Source of the DNA: an uncultured Lachnospiraceae bacterium
GTDB lineage: Bacteria > Bacillota > Clostridia > Lachnospirales > Lachnospiraceae
Assembly: GCA_944381515.1 (NCBI GenBank)
Contig: CALWLM010000128.1
Location: 1-55,050 of the forward strand
Length of the DNA: 55,050 nucleotides
Reading direction: 5' to 3'
Each line of letters starts with the position of its first letter. The first letter of the stretch is position 1. A model generated the notes under the pieces. That model did no database searches, had not been told where the DNA came from, and saw only the letters and a program-made list of their open reading frames with translations. This document shows positions 1 through 8,688 of the stretch, in pieces. A program made the position numbers and the translations under genes.

Positions 1-772
1 TGCCGGCCCGGCGGTTGCGGCTGTGCATACTGGCACAGGTAACCACCAGATCTCCGATACCGGCCAGACCATAGAGCGTTTCCGTCCTGGCTCCCATAGC
101 CGCAAACAGACGGGACATCTCCGCCATGCCGCGGGTGATCAGAGCCGCCTTGGTATTATCCCCATAGCCCAGGCCGTCGGCGATGCCCGCCGCCAGGGCA
201 ATGACGTTTTTCAGAGCCCCGCCCAGCTCGATGCCCCGGATATCCGGATTCGTATAAACGCGGAAGGAATCGCACATAAATATGTTCTGCACCGTCTCCG
301 CCACCCGCCGGCTGTGCGCCCCGACTACGCAGGTAGTGGGAATGCCGCGGCCCACCTCCTCGGCGTGGCTGGGCCCCGAAAGCACGGCCACCTCCGCCTG
401 GGGAATCTCCTCCTCGATCTGCTCGCTGAGAAGCTTCAGGCTGTCCGCCTCGATTCCTTTGGCTACATTGACAAGAAGCTGCCCCTCCTCAACAAAGGGG
501 GACATGGAACGGGCAAGCGAACGAATGTAGACCGAAGCCGGAGCCAGAACAATCAGATCCCGTCCCCGGCAGGCATATTCCAGATCCGCCGTCACCTCCA
601 CCTCTTCCGGCAGAATCACCTCTTCCAGAGTAGGGATGGAACGTTCCTGCCGCAGACGCTCCGCTTTTTCCGGCGAAGTGGAGCGAATCGTCACCCGATG
701 GCCATTTTTGCTGAGAAGGACAGCCAGGGCTACGCCAAAGGAGCCCGCTCCCAGCACACTCACCTTTGCCAT
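1..772 (-). CDS. gpsA: NAD(P)H-dependent glycerol-3-phosphate dehydrogenase, 3' end missing
   Basis: GpsA reduces dihydroxyacetone phosphate to sn-glycerol-3-phosphate in the cytosol, supplying the backbone for phospholipids. The visible 257 residues begin MAKVSVLGAGSFGVAL, with the Rossmann dinucleotide motif GAGSFG at 8-13. They include the NVAKGIE segment (K106), the LSGPSHAEE loop (132-139) and GGALKNVIALAAGIADG with the expected catalytic Lys188. The family is usually about 330-340 residues, so the C-terminal quarter lies beyond the left edge. The start has a good ribosome site (GAAGGAGGG) and sits 2 bases after the plsY stop. Order der-plsY-gpsA matches a linkage common in Firmicutes: PlsY consumes the product of GpsA. 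The call is firm. Confidence 0.95.
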   Translation of the reverse strand, partial: MAKVSVLGAGSFGVALAVLLSKNGHRVTIRSTSPEKAERLRQERSIPTLEEVILPEEVEVTADLEYACRGRDLIVLAPASVYIRSLARSMSPFVEEGQLLVNVAKGIEADSLKLLSEQIEEEIPQAEVAVLSGPSHAEEVGRGIPTTCVVGAHSRRVAETVQNIFMCDSFRVYTNPDIRGIELGGALKNVIALAAGIADGLGYGDNTKAALITRGMAEMSRLFAAMGARTETLYGLAGIGDLVVTCASMHSRNRRAG

Positions 773-774
773 AG

Positions 775-1431
775 TCAGCCCTCCTTCTTCTTTCCGGCTC
801 CCAGCTTGTTTTCATTGCCATGGATCAGCCGGACGATGTTGGAGCGATGCCGCCAGAAAGCCTGCAGCACAATAAGTACCATGATTACAGTGCTCTCTGT
901 AAAACAGGCGTCGGACAGAGCGGGAACCAGCTGCCTTCCCCACATAAGCCAGAGAATAAGCAGCACCGTTTCCACTGTCAGAGATCCCAAAGAAACGTAG
1001 CGGGTCAGGGCTATCGGCAGGGTAAAGGCCAGGATGCAGATCACCAGAATCCGCCAGTCCCAGAAGGCACACAAAATTCCTGCGGTGGCAGCTACGCCTT
1101 TGCCTCCTTTAAAATTCAGATAAAAAGGATAATTATGACCCAGGATTACGCCAAAGCCGCCGTAGAGCATGAGCATCAGAGCGGCCTCCGGCATCAGCTG
1201 TCCGTAGATCAGCTTGACCAGCATGCAGAGAATAAAGGATTTGCCAAAATCCCCAAGGAAAACAATGACGCCCGCTTTAGGCCCCAGTACCCGCAGAGCA
1301 TTGGTCGTACCGGAATTGCCGCTTCCCTTGGTCCGAATGTCCGTGTGCATAGCTTTTCCCACAATATAGCCGGTCTGAAACAAACCGAAGAGATAACCCG
1401 CCGCCAGGCAGAGCAAGCGATGTAATATCAT
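775..1431 (-). CDS. plsY: acyl-phosphate:glycerol-3-phosphate acyltransferase PlsY
   Basis: Integral membrane enzyme that transfers an acyl group from acyl-phosphate to glycerol-3-phosphate, giving lysophosphatidic acid, the first step of phospholipid synthesis in Firmicutes. It is 218 residues with several hydrophobic segments. The three family motifs are present: [15 protein letters not shown] near residue 37, [15 protein letters not shown] near 99, and the C-terminal [15 protein letters not shown]. The start ATG overlaps the der stop by 4 bases (ATGA), which suggests translational coupling. The C-terminus ends in a basic tail ([10 protein letters not shown]). It is followed immediately by gpsA, which makes its co-substrate. 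Confidence 0.96.
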   Translation of the reverse strand: MILHRLLCLAAGYLFGLFQTGYIVGKAMHTDIRTKGSGNSGTTNALRVLGPKAGVIVFLGDFGKSFILCMLVKLIYGQLMPEAALMLMLYGGFGVILGHNYPFYLNFKGGKGVAATAGILCAFWDWRILVICILAFTLPIALTRYVSLGSLTVETVLLILWLMWGRQLVPALSDACFTESTVIMVLIVLQAFWRHRSNIVRLIHGNENKLGAGKKKEG

Positions 1432-2759
1432 GCGTTTTTGTCCTTCCTTTCCCGGATCAGAAATTTAAGAGAAGTCCCCTTGAAGCCGAAGGCATTTCGG
1501 ATCTGATTTTCCAGATATCGCGTGTAGGAAAAGTGCATCAGCTCCTTGTCGTTGACAAAAACCACAAAGGTAGGCGGCTTTACCGCCACCTGCGTCATAT
1601 AGTAGAGCTTGAGCCTCTTGCCCTTATCCGAAGGGGGCTGCTGCATGGCCACAGCCTCCGTGAGAATCTCGTTAAGAACGCCGGTAGATACCCGCAGGCT
1701 CTGGTTTTCCAGCACCACATCAATATAATCAAAAAGCTTCGGCAGCCTCTGTCCGGTTTCGGCGGAGATAAACAGAATCTGGGCATAGGGAATGAAAGAG
1801 AGGTATTCCCTCACCTTGGCGGTAAAGCGATTGACGCTCTTATCATCCTTATCCGGAACGGCGTCCCATTTATTGACCGCAATAATAATGCCCTTGCCTC
1901 TTTCGTGAGCTATTCCGGCAATCTTGGCATCCTGCTCCGTAACGCCTTCCGCAGCGTCGATGACCAGGACCGCAACGTCGGCCCTCTCCACCGCCATCAC
2001 GGTGCGGATGATGCTGTAGCGCTCCAGTTCTTCCTTGATCTTATTCTTGCGCCGCAGTCCCGCCGTATCGATAAAAATGTATTCTTTTCCATTTCTCTTT
2101 ACCACCGTATCGATAGCGTCCCGGGTCGTGCCGGCCACATCGGAGACGATCACCCGATTCTCCCCCAGAAGCTTATTAATAATAGAAGATTTGCCCACGT
2201 TGGGTTTTCCCACAATAGCTATACGCGGGCGGTCGTCCTCCTCGGCTCCTGCGCTTTCCTTCTGGAAATGGGAAATCACTTCGTCCAGAAGATCTCCGAT
2301 GCCCAGCCGGGAGGCCGCAGATACCGGAATGGGATCGCCGATTCCCAGATTATAAAATTCATACACATCCGGCATCATCTTCTGGAAGGCGTCTACCTTG
2401 TTGACCACCAGAATTACCGGCTTGCCGCTGCGGCGCAGCATATCCGCCACCTTGGCATCGGCGTCCTGGAGTCCCTGACGCACATCGGTCATAAACAGGA
2501 TTACGTCCGCCGTGTCGATGGCGATCTGCGCCTGCTCCCGCATCTGAGACAGAATCACATCCCGGCTGTCGGGCTCGATTCCTCCCGTATCCACCAAGGT
2601 AAAAGCATGATTCAGCCAGGTACAATCCGCATAGATACGGTCTCTGGTCACACCCGGCGTATCTTTGACGATGGAAATCCTTTCCCCCGCCAATACGTTA
2701 AACAATGTCGATTTGCCCACATTGGGGCGGCCTACTACGGCCACAATGGGTTTGCTCAT
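1428..2759 (-). CDS. der: ribosome biogenesis GTPase Der (EngA)
   Basis: Essential double-GTPase required for maturation of the 50S ribosomal subunit. It is 443 residues from the chosen start ([18 protein letters not shown]). There are two tandem G domains, with P-loops GRPNVGKST near residue 10 and GKPNVGKSS near 185, each followed by DTPG/DTAG switch motifs and NKVD/NKWD specificity motifs. A C-terminal KH-like domain contains the YYMTQV...P.F..FVN segment. A GTG 54 bases upstream is also open, but the ATG has a strong GAGGAGAG ribosome site, and upstream residues would add a non-family extension. It lies 50 bases after the DUF512 gene and overlaps plsY. Confidence 0.97.
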   Translation of the reverse strand: MSKPIVAVVGRPNVGKSTLFNVLAGERISIVKDTPGVTRDRIYADCTWLNHAFTLVDTGGIEPDSRDVILSQMREQAQIAIDTADVILFMTDVRQGLQDADAKVADMLRRSGKPVILVVNKVDAFQKMMPDVYEFYNLGIGDPIPVSAASRLGIGDLLDEVISHFQKESAGAEEDDRPRIAIVGKPNVGKSSIINKLLGENRVIVSDVAGTTRDAIDTVVKRNGKEYIFIDTAGLRRKNKIKEELERYSIIRTVMAVERADVAVLVIDAAEGVTEQDAKIAGIAHERGKGIIIAVNKWDAVPDKDDKSVNRFTAKVREYLSFIPYAQILFISAETGQRLPKLFDYIDVVLENQSLRVSTGVLNEILTEAVAMQQPPSDKGKRLKLYYMTQVAVKPPTFVVFVNDKELMHFSYTRYLENQIRNAFGFKGTSLKFLIRERKDKNA

Positions 2760-2809
2760 ATTTCTCTCCTCATATACAATAAAAGCCTCAAGCTTTCCAT
2801 TCCAGCAGT

Positions 2810-4201
2810 TCACCTTCGGTTTGGAATGTCGGACTCATAGGGCCGATAATTCTCCGCCTGTTCTCTCACGCTTCCCGCTTTTCCTGCGCCGATAATGCTT
2901 TCGACCAGGTCGTATCCGCTTGATTTTACAATATCCACCGGTACTTGTAAAGCTTTTTCCACCTGCTTAACCGTCACATCGTCAAGGAAAACGCTCTCTC
3001 CGCTTCTTAACATCACCGAAGGAATCAGAAGCCGTCTGCCAAGGGGTCTGCCCTCCAGCTGCCGGATCAGATCTCCTCCCGTCACCAGACCGGCCACGGT
3101 GATCGTAGTGCCGAAGAAATCGTTTCGGATCGGATACAGATGAGCACGGATGCCGGGAAATTTCTGCTGAATTTTTTCCAGGATCTGCTCCAGATATTTC
3201 GCCGCCAGCTCTCCGGTCGCCAGTGAAATTTCGCACGTTCTGTCGTCTCCCTCTGCCGCTTCCAGGGCCGCCTCTACTTCCGTGAGCAGGAGGCGCACCA
3301 TTCCCACTCCGTTTTCCAGCTGAATGTAACCGTCGTATCTCTCCTCCTCCGGCAGCTGTCTGCCGGCCAGAATATAGAATTCATCGCTGGCCTGGACAAA
3401 ATGCGTACCGTGCCGGGCATAAATCTTCCGCTGCCAGCCTTCGATCTGATCGATAACCGCCGCCGCCTCCACGGATGTGAAAGTTCGCAGAGGATACAGC
3501 CCCTCTCTATATTTCGTAACGCCCACAGGAACCACGGAAAGGCTGCGCATATAAGGAAGAAAACCGGCCAGATCCCGGATGCTTCGGTCAAGCTGCTCCC
3601 CGTCATTAATCTCCGGGCAGAGCACAATCTGTCCGTTCATCTCAATCCCTGCCTCATAAAGCTGTCGTATCCTCTCCAGCACATTTCCGGCAAAACGGTT
3701 GTGGAGCATCCGGCAGCGAAGCTCCGGATCGGTGGCATGGACCGAAATATTGATGGGTGCCAAATGAAAGCGTATGACCCTTTCCAGATCCTTTTCACTC
3801 ATGTTGGTCAAAGTGATGTAGTTGCCCTGCAAAAAGGAAAGACGGGAATCATCATCCTTAAAATATAAGGTTTCCCGCATCCCCGGCGGCATCTGGTCGA
3901 TAAAGCAGAAAATACACTTATTGCGGCAGGAACGGTACTCATCCATCAGCCCGTTTTCAAAGGTCAGTCCCAGATCCTCCTCCGGCTCCTTGTCAATCTC
4001 CAGCAGCCACTCCTCCCCATCCGCTTTTTCAATCAATACCTCCAGATAGCTGTCCTCACAGTAATATCGATAGTCAAATATATCTTCAATCTCATTGCCG
4101 CCGATGGCAATCAGGCGGTCTCCGGGCTCCACACCCAGTTCGTCGGCTGCGCTGCCTGCCTCCACCGCCGTGATCCGATGGCCGCGGATTGTTTTCGCCA
4201 T
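2810..4201 (-). CDS. DUF512 / PDZ-domain radical-SAM-like protein
   Basis: 463-residue protein of a family widespread in Clostridia with no settled function. Residues about 5-65 form a PDZ-like domain ([21 protein letters not shown]). Next comes a cysteine motif CRNKCIFC (C92, C96, C99), in the CxxxCxxC spacing that binds a 4Fe-4S cluster in radical SAM enzymes, followed by [20 protein letters not shown]. The C-terminal half is the DUF512 domain ([17 protein letters not shown] ... GNDFFG-like and DVTV segments). The start has GGAGGAAGAGATA upstream. It is first in the operon with der, plsY and gpsA, which hints at a translation- or envelope-linked role, but that is inference. Confidence 0.9.
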   Translation of the reverse strand: MAKTIRGHRITAVEAGSAADELGVEPGDRLIAIGGNEIEDIFDYRYYCEDSYLEVLIEKADGEEWLLEIDKEPEEDLGLTFENGLMDEYRSCRNKCIFCFIDQMPPGMRETLYFKDDDSRLSFLQGNYITLTNMSEKDLERVIRFHLAPINISVHATDPELRCRMLHNRFAGNVLERIRQLYEAGIEMNGQIVLCPEINDGEQLDRSIRDLAGFLPYMRSLSVVPVGVTKYREGLYPLRTFTSVEAAAVIDQIEGWQRKIYARHGTHFVQASDEFYILAGRQLPEEERYDGYIQLENGVGMVRLLLTEVEAALEAAEGDDRTCEISLATGELAAKYLEQILEKIQQKFPGIRAHLYPIRNDFFGTTITVAGLVTGGDLIRQLEGRPLGRRLLIPSVMLRSGESVFLDDVTVKQVEKALQVPVDIVKSSGYDLVESIIGAGKAGSVREQAENYRPYESDIPNRR

Positions 4202-4289
4202 TATCTCTTCCTCCTGCTGCTCTCATTCCGAATACGCATCTTTGCACATATCTTTATATTTATATTTTGCGCATATATATCCGTATATC

Positions 4290-4318
4290 ATCATAGCAAG
4301 ATTTTATTTTCTTGTAAA
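4290..4318 (-). promoter_or_regulatory. promoter for DUF512-der-plsY-gpsA
   Basis: On the minus strand TTTACA (4318-4313) and TATGAT (4295-4290) are separated by 17 bases, a good sigma-70/SigA-type match. The AT-rich stretch between here and the gene start at 4201 would be the leader. No other promoter-like pair of this quality was seen in the upstream intergenic space. Confidence 0.7.
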
Positions 4319-4397
4319 GCGGAAGGCGCAAAGACAGACCGAGACCGCGCCGCAGACAGGACCAGGCAAAGGCCTCCGGTATTCTTTTAATGGCACG

Positions 4398-4438
4398 AAA
4401 AAGGCAGGTTCCGAATCGATTCCGGCTGCGCCTGCCTT
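4398..4438 (-). terminator. rho-independent terminator downstream of the small remnant gene
   Basis: On the minus strand a GGCAGG...CCTGCC outer stem and a CCGGAATC/GATTCGG inner stem are followed by TTTTT. It lies about 45 bases past the stop of the 33-codon remnant and upstream of the DUF512 promoter, so it insulates the two. The rest of 4202-4484 holds only this element and the promoter. Confidence 0.75.
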
Positions 4439-4484
4439 CCATAGCTGATAATAGCTCTCCTATTGATTGATTTATCTATCCTTC

Positions 4485-4583
4485 TTATCTATCCTTCAGA
4501 TAAGCTTTTGCCCTGGCCTCAGACAGGTGAAAAACATCATTATAAGCCTCCAGCCGTTTTTCAGCAATGTCCTTTTGACCCAT
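4485..4583 (-). pseudogene. remnant of an Rpn/PD-(D/E)XK nuclease-family transposase-like gene
   Basis: A 32-residue frame begins with a good ribosome site (AAGGAGAAGATC) and reads MGQKDIAEKRLEAYNDVF, then HLSEARAKAYLKDR and stop. The first 18 residues resemble the conserved N-terminus of Lachnospiraceae Rpn-type (PD-(D/E)XK nuclease family transposase) proteins, which are normally about 250-330 residues. Everything between the N-terminal motif and a short C-terminal piece appears deleted. A terminator follows at 4398-4438. The resemblance is from memory of the family and not from a search; it could instead be an unrelated small protein. Confidence 0.45.
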
Positions 4584-4720
4584 GATCTTCTCCTTATTAG
4601 TATATTGGAAAGGTTGTCTCAGCAACAGAAGAGGTATTTTGGGTATTTTCATTATACAGTTTACAAAAGACATCTGCCGCCATCAAAAAGTGGGACTATA
4701 AATAAAATCTAAAATTTCTC

Positions 4721-4749
4721 TTGCATTTCTTAAAATTTCATGATAGAAT
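4721..4749 (+). promoter_or_regulatory. promoter of the licT-like beta-glucoside operon
   Basis: TTGCAT (4721-4726) and TAGAAT (4744-4749) with 17-base spacing, in an AT-rich stretch. Transcripts would start just before the antitermination switch at 4762-4828. The gap 4584-4920 therefore holds this promoter, the switch and a leader of roughly 95 bases before the first gene. Confidence 0.75.
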
Positions 4750-4761
4750 AAAACACATAAA

Positions 4762-4788
4762 GGGCTTGTCATCGAAAGAGCAATACCC
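4762..4788 (+). promoter_or_regulatory. RAT-like antiterminator hairpin (LicT/BglG target)
   Basis: The sequence starts GGGCTTGTCATC, has a GAAA loop and ends GAGCAATACCC. This matches the layout of the ribonucleic antiterminator bound by BglG/LicT proteins, whose consensus is GGATTGTTACTG...GGCAAAACC. Its 3' arm (AATACCC) is also the 5' arm of the terminator at 4782-4828, so the two folds are mutually exclusive. The protein that would bind it is encoded directly downstream. Confidence 0.75.
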
Positions 4789-4828
4789 GCATACAAAAAG
4801 GATTTCTTTTTTGTGGCGGGTATTTTTT
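4782..4828 (+). terminator. conditional terminator in the beta-glucoside leader
   Basis: AATACCCGC (4782-4790) pairs with GCGGGTATT (4816-4824), with a further A/T inner stem ACAAAAA/TTTTTTGT, followed by TTTTAT. It overlaps the RAT-like hairpin, so transcription should stop here unless the antiterminator protein stabilises the RAT. Confidence 0.85.
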
Positions 4829-4920
4829 ATTTGCTTGATTTACATTTTTTTACTTTTATATGTGAATGACTCTCTCAGACCGCCAGACAAACATTTGCAG
4901 TACCGGAGGCGCACAGGACC

Positions 4921-5760
4921 ATGCAGATTAAACAGGTGATCAACAACAATATCGTATTTTCAGAGGATGAACAGGGAAACGAGATCGTAATCGTTGGAAA
5001 AGGCATCGGCTTTCGCGGACAGAAGGGCGAGGAGCTGGACACCTCCAAGGTTGAAAAAATTTTCACTCTGAAGGATCAGAAGGAAAAGGATCATTTCATG
5101 CTGATGGTAGGAGAAATCCCCTATGAAGTGATTTCCTTTGGCCTGCGCGTGGCGGACTACATTGCCGCCTGCTGCTCCAAAAGCATCGACAAACGCCATC
5201 TTTTGCTGCCCCTGGTCGACCATATCTACACGACCCTGGAGCGGTACAAGCAGGGCATTCATCTGGAAGGAAACGTGCTCTGGAATATCCGCTATCTGTA
5301 CCGGGAGGAATACAAGATCGGCCTGGATGTGGCAGATATGATGATCAGCGCCTTTGGCCTGCCCATTGCCGAGGAGGAAGCCAATTATATCACCCTGCAT
5401 ATCATCAACGCAGAGCTGGATCTGGACCCTCAGGACGGCTACAAGGCCACCGCCATCATTGAAATCGCGGTAAATACCGTGGAGGAACATTTCGGCATCC
5501 GGCTGGATCGGGAAAGCGCTGATTTTGTCCGCTTTATCACTCATCTGCAGTTTTTTGCCAAGCGAATGATCAAAAACACCTTCTGGGACGAGGGAGAAGA
5601 TGAAATCTCCCGTCTGGTCCGCTATCAATATAAGAAGGCTTACGAATGCACCAAGCAGATCATCGGCAAGCTGGAGGAGAAATACCACATCAAAGTGGAG
5701 GAATCCGAGTACACCTACCTTGCGATTCATATCGCCAGGCTGTTAAAGGCCAGCGAATGA
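4921..5760 (+). CDS. BglG/LicT-family transcriptional antiterminator
   Basis: 279-residue RNA-binding antiterminator. Residues 1-55 form the co-antiterminator RNA-binding domain (MQIKQVINNNIVFSEDEQGN). Two PTS-regulation domains follow, PRD1 about 65-170 and PRD2 about 175-279. All four phosphorylatable histidines expected for LicT are present: H101 (DHIY), H160 (TLHI), H208 (THLQFF) and H270 (AIHI). It should read the phosphorylation state of the neighbouring PTS and relieve the terminator at 4782-4828. The start ATG follows ACCGGAGGCG. It is the first gene of the operon, 34 bases before the PTS gene, so it is probably autoregulated. Confidence 0.93.
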   Translation: MQIKQVINNNIVFSEDEQGNEIVIVGKGIGFRGQKGEELDTSKVEKIFTLKDQKEKDHFMLMVGEIPYEVISFGLRVADYIAACCSKSIDKRHLLLPLVDHIYTTLERYKQGIHLEGNVLWNIRYLYREEYKIGLDVADMMISAFGLPIAEEEANYITLHIINAELDLDPQDGYKATAIIEIAVNTVEEHFGIRLDRESADFVRFITHLQFFAKRMIKNTFWDEGEDEISRLVRYQYKKAYECTKQIIGKLEEKYHIKVEESEYTYLAIHIARLLKASE

Positions 5761-5794
5761 GATAAATCATCAAAAAATTCAGGAGGGATACCAC

Positions 5795-7132
5795 ATGAAT
5801 TACAAGGAGACAGCTCCCAAGATCATCGAACTGGTCGGAGGAGCAGAAAACATCGAGACCCACACTCACTGCATGACCCGTCTGAGGCTGGTGCTGCGGG
5901 ACCAGTCCAAGGTTCAGGAAGAAGCGCTAAAGGCTGTAGACGGCGTACAGGGCGTAGTAAGCAAGGCCGGCCAGTACCAGATTATTATCGGGCCCGCCGT
6001 GGAACAGCTCTACAACGAGATGGCTCCCCTTTTGTCCAGCTCCGGCGCAGCGGCTCCTGTCAACGAGAATCTGGATAAAAAGGAAAATGTAATTAATAAG
6101 GCTTTCGCCTTTATTTCCGGCTGTATTACTCCCACCCTGCCGGTCCTGATCGGTTCCGGTCTGATCAGCGCCATTTTGGCATTGCTTTCCAATTTCAATG
6201 TGCTGACTACGGATTCTCCTACCTATGTTCTGCTCAACGCTCTGGCCAACGCAGCCTACACCTACCTGCCGGTAATGGTAGCCTTCGCCGGTGCCAGAAG
6301 ACTGAAAACCAACGAATACGTAGCCGCCTTCATCATGCTGGCTCTGTGCTCCGGCACCATCACCGGCGTGGAGGGACTGTCCATCTTCGGCATTTCCCTG
6401 ACGACGGTGACCTATACCTCCAACATTGTTCCGGCCCTGATGATGGTCCCGGTTATGTCCCTGCTTGACAAGGTCGTGGTGAAATACTCTCCCAACGCCA
6501 TCAAGTCCATCATCCGCCCCTTTATCCTGGCTATGGTGATGTTCCCGCTGACGCTGATCGTTCTGGGTCCCATCGGTACGCTGGTCGGTACGGCTCTGGC
6601 CAACTTCTGCGTATGGGTAACCAGCTTCGGCGGCCTCAGCATGGCTATCCTGTCCGCCCTGCATCCGCTGCTGGTTATGGTGGGTATGCACACGATTATC
6701 ACGCCTCTCATTGTCAATGAGATCACCACGGTTGGCTCCTCTCTGCTCTTCTCCAAGGCTCTGGCTGCCAATCTGGCCATCGCCGGTTCTGCTCTGGCTG
6801 TCGGCGTCAAGGCAAAGAAGGCGGAAAACAAGCAGACCGGTATCTCCACCGGCATTACAGCCATGCTGTCCGTGACGGAGCCTGCTTTGTACGGCTGTCT
6901 GATCCGTCTGAAAAAGCCGCTGATCTCCACCATCATCGCTTCCGCTATCACTGGTATTTTTATTGGTATCTTCGACATCCGCGCCTACGCTACGGCCTCC
7001 TGCTCCTTCCTGACTCTGCCGATCTTTATGGGCGGCGAAATGAGCAACTTCTATCTGGCCTGCGCCGCAGCTGTGATCGCCGTAATCCTGGGCTTTGTCA
7101 TCACCTGGATTATCGGCTTTGACGAGGACTAA
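5795..7132 (+). CDS. PTS beta-glucoside-type EIIBC permease, no EIIA domain
   Basis: 445-residue membrane transporter that would import and phosphorylate a beta-glucoside. Residues 1-80 are the EIIB domain with phosphocysteine C26 in HCMTRLRLVL. Residues about 100-445 are the EIIC channel with about ten hydrophobic segments and the conserved GMHTIITPLI and SVTEPALYG motifs. Classical BglF-type proteins carry a C-terminal EIIA of about 150 residues; this one stops after the last membrane segment (IIGFDED), and no EIIA gene lies in the operon. It must borrow a glucose-type EIIA encoded elsewhere. Context with a 6-phospho-beta-glucosidase supports a beta-glucoside substrate, though the exact sugar is unknown. 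Confidence 0.92.
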   Translation: MNYKETAPKIIELVGGAENIETHTHCMTRLRLVLRDQSKVQEEALKAVDGVQGVVSKAGQYQIIIGPAVEQLYNEMAPLLSSSGAAAPVNENLDKKENVINKAFAFISGCITPTLPVLIGSGLISAILALLSNFNVLTTDSPTYVLLNALANAAYTYLPVMVAFAGARRLKTNEYVAAFIMLALCSGTITGVEGLSIFGISLTTVTYTSNIVPALMMVPVMSLLDKVVVKYSPNAIKSIIRPFILAMVMFPLTLIVLGPIGTLVGTALANFCVWVTSFGGLSMAILSALHPLLVMVGMHTIITPLIVNEITTVGSSLLFSKALAANLAIAGSALAVGVKAKKAENKQTGISTGITAMLSVTEPALYGCLIRLKKPLISTIIASAITGIFIGIFDIRAYATASCSFLTLPIFMGGEMSNFYLACAAAVIAVILGFVITWIIGFDED

Positions 7133-7220
7133 GGCCCTTTCAAATACCGGTTAAAAACGATTTAAAAAACGATTCGCCATCAAAAGAATTCATCCAAGAA
7201 ATTCATCAAAGGAGAACTCT

Positions 7221-8660
7221 ATGGAAACCAGAAAAATCAATTCCTTCCCCAAGGATTTCCTGTGGGGGAGCGCCACTGCCGCCTTCCAGTGCGAAGGAGC
7301 CGCCCACGAAGACGGCAAAGGACTGTCGGTGATGGATGTGCGCAAGCAGGACCCCTCCATCTGCAATTATGAGGTGGCCAGCGATCACTATCATCACTAC
7401 AAGGAAGATGTGGCCCTGATGAAGGAATGCGGACTGAAAGCCTACCGCTTCTCCATCGCCTGGACCCGAATTTTCCCCGAAGGAAACGGGGCCGTCAATC
7501 AAAAGGGCGTGGATTTCTACAACAGTCTGATCGACGAGCTGAAAGCTGCCGGCATTGAGCCCATCGTAACTCTCTATCACTTTGAATATCCCCAGGGGCT
7601 GATCGATCAGTACGGCGGCTGGCTGGACCGGCGAAGCATCGACGATTTTGTAAATTACGCCTGCTTCTGCTTTAAGACCTTCGGCGACCGCGTCAAATAC
7701 TGGCTGACCATCAATGAGCAGGACCACGTGGTTCACATGCCCTTCCGCCTGGGCTTAAAGGCAGGCAATATCCACGAAACCGAAAAGGCCGGCTTTCTGG
7801 CCAACCACAACATGTGCGTGGCCGCCGCCAAGGTCTTTAAGGCCTGCCATGAACTGGTAGAAGGCGGCAAGATCGGTCCCGCCGTCTGCTTCGATATGCT
7901 CTACCCTACCACCAACAAGCCTGCCGATGCACTGGCCTGGCTGGACGCCATGGACATCCGCAACTATTATGTGCTGGATATGAACGTCCGCGGCAAATAC
8001 AACGGCACCTTCCGCCGTTATCTGGAAGACCGGGATATGATGCCGGAAATCCACGAAGGCGATATGGAGCTGATGAAGGAAGGCCATCCGGATTTTATCG
8101 GATTTAACTACTATGCCTCCAAAAGCATCTCCGCCTTCCCCACCGACGAGGAAAACCAGATCGGAGATATTATCATCAAGCTTCTGCCGGACAAGGAGGC
8201 CGGTATCTACCAGGTCGTCAAAAATCAGAATCTCTCTGCCACTCTCTGGGGCTGGGAGATCGACGATATCGGCCTGGAGAGCGTCTGCCGCCTGCTCTGG
8301 GACCGCTATCACCTGCCGCTTCTGATCACGGAAAACGGCTTTGGCAACAAAGAGACGCCCGGCGAGGACGGCACCGTCATCGACGATGACCGCATCGATT
8401 ATCTGTCCAGACATCTTTTGTCCGTCAAAAAAGCGCTGAATGTAGGCGTCAATGTCTTTGGCTACTGCAGCTGGTCCTTTATGGACATTGTCTCGGGGCA
8501 CTCCGGCTTTTCCAAACGCTACGGCCTGGTGCGCGTCAACCGCGAGGAGCACGATCTGAAGGATCTGGCCCGTTCCAAGAAGAAGTCTTTCTACTGGTAC
8601 AAAAAGACCATTGCAGAAAACGGCGAAAACATTGCAGAAAACGCTTCTCAGGACATCTGA
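7221..8660 (+). CDS. 6-phospho-beta-glucosidase, GH1
   Basis: 479-residue family 1 glycoside hydrolase that would cleave the phosphorylated beta-glucosides delivered by the upstream PTS. The acid/base glutamate is E166 in LTINEQ and the nucleophile is E371 in LLITENGFG. The 6-phosphate-binding signature appears as SGFSKRYGLV near residue 428, which separates phospho-glucosidases from plain beta-glucosidases. The N-terminal KDFLWGSATAAFQCEGA motif is typical. The start has AAAGGAGAACTCT upstream. It lies 88 bases after the EIIBC gene, with no terminator between them. Confidence 0.93.
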   Translation: METRKINSFPKDFLWGSATAAFQCEGAAHEDGKGLSVMDVRKQDPSICNYEVASDHYHHYKEDVALMKECGLKAYRFSIAWTRIFPEGNGAVNQKGVDFYNSLIDELKAAGIEPIVTLYHFEYPQGLIDQYGGWLDRRSIDDFVNYACFCFKTFGDRVKYWLTINEQDHVVHMPFRLGLKAGNIHETEKAGFLANHNMCVAAAKVFKACHELVEGGKIGPAVCFDMLYPTTNKPADALAWLDAMDIRNYYVLDMNVRGKYNGTFRRYLEDRDMMPEIHEGDMELMKEGHPDFIGFNYYASKSISAFPTDEENQIGDIIIKLLPDKEAGIYQVVKNQNLSATLWGWEIDDIGLESVCRLLWDRYHLPLLITENGFGNKETPGEDGTVIDDDRIDYLSRHLLSVKKALNVGVNVFGYCSWSFMDIVSGHSGFSKRYGLVRVNREEHDLKDLARSKKKSFYWYKKTIAENGENIAENASQDI

Positions 8661-8688
8661 CCAAAAGCAGAATAAGGAGTGAATCAAT

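Noticed and set aside
2760-2813. GTG start 54 bases upstream of der
   Set aside because: The added residues are not family-like, and the ATG at 2759 has a strong ribosome site.
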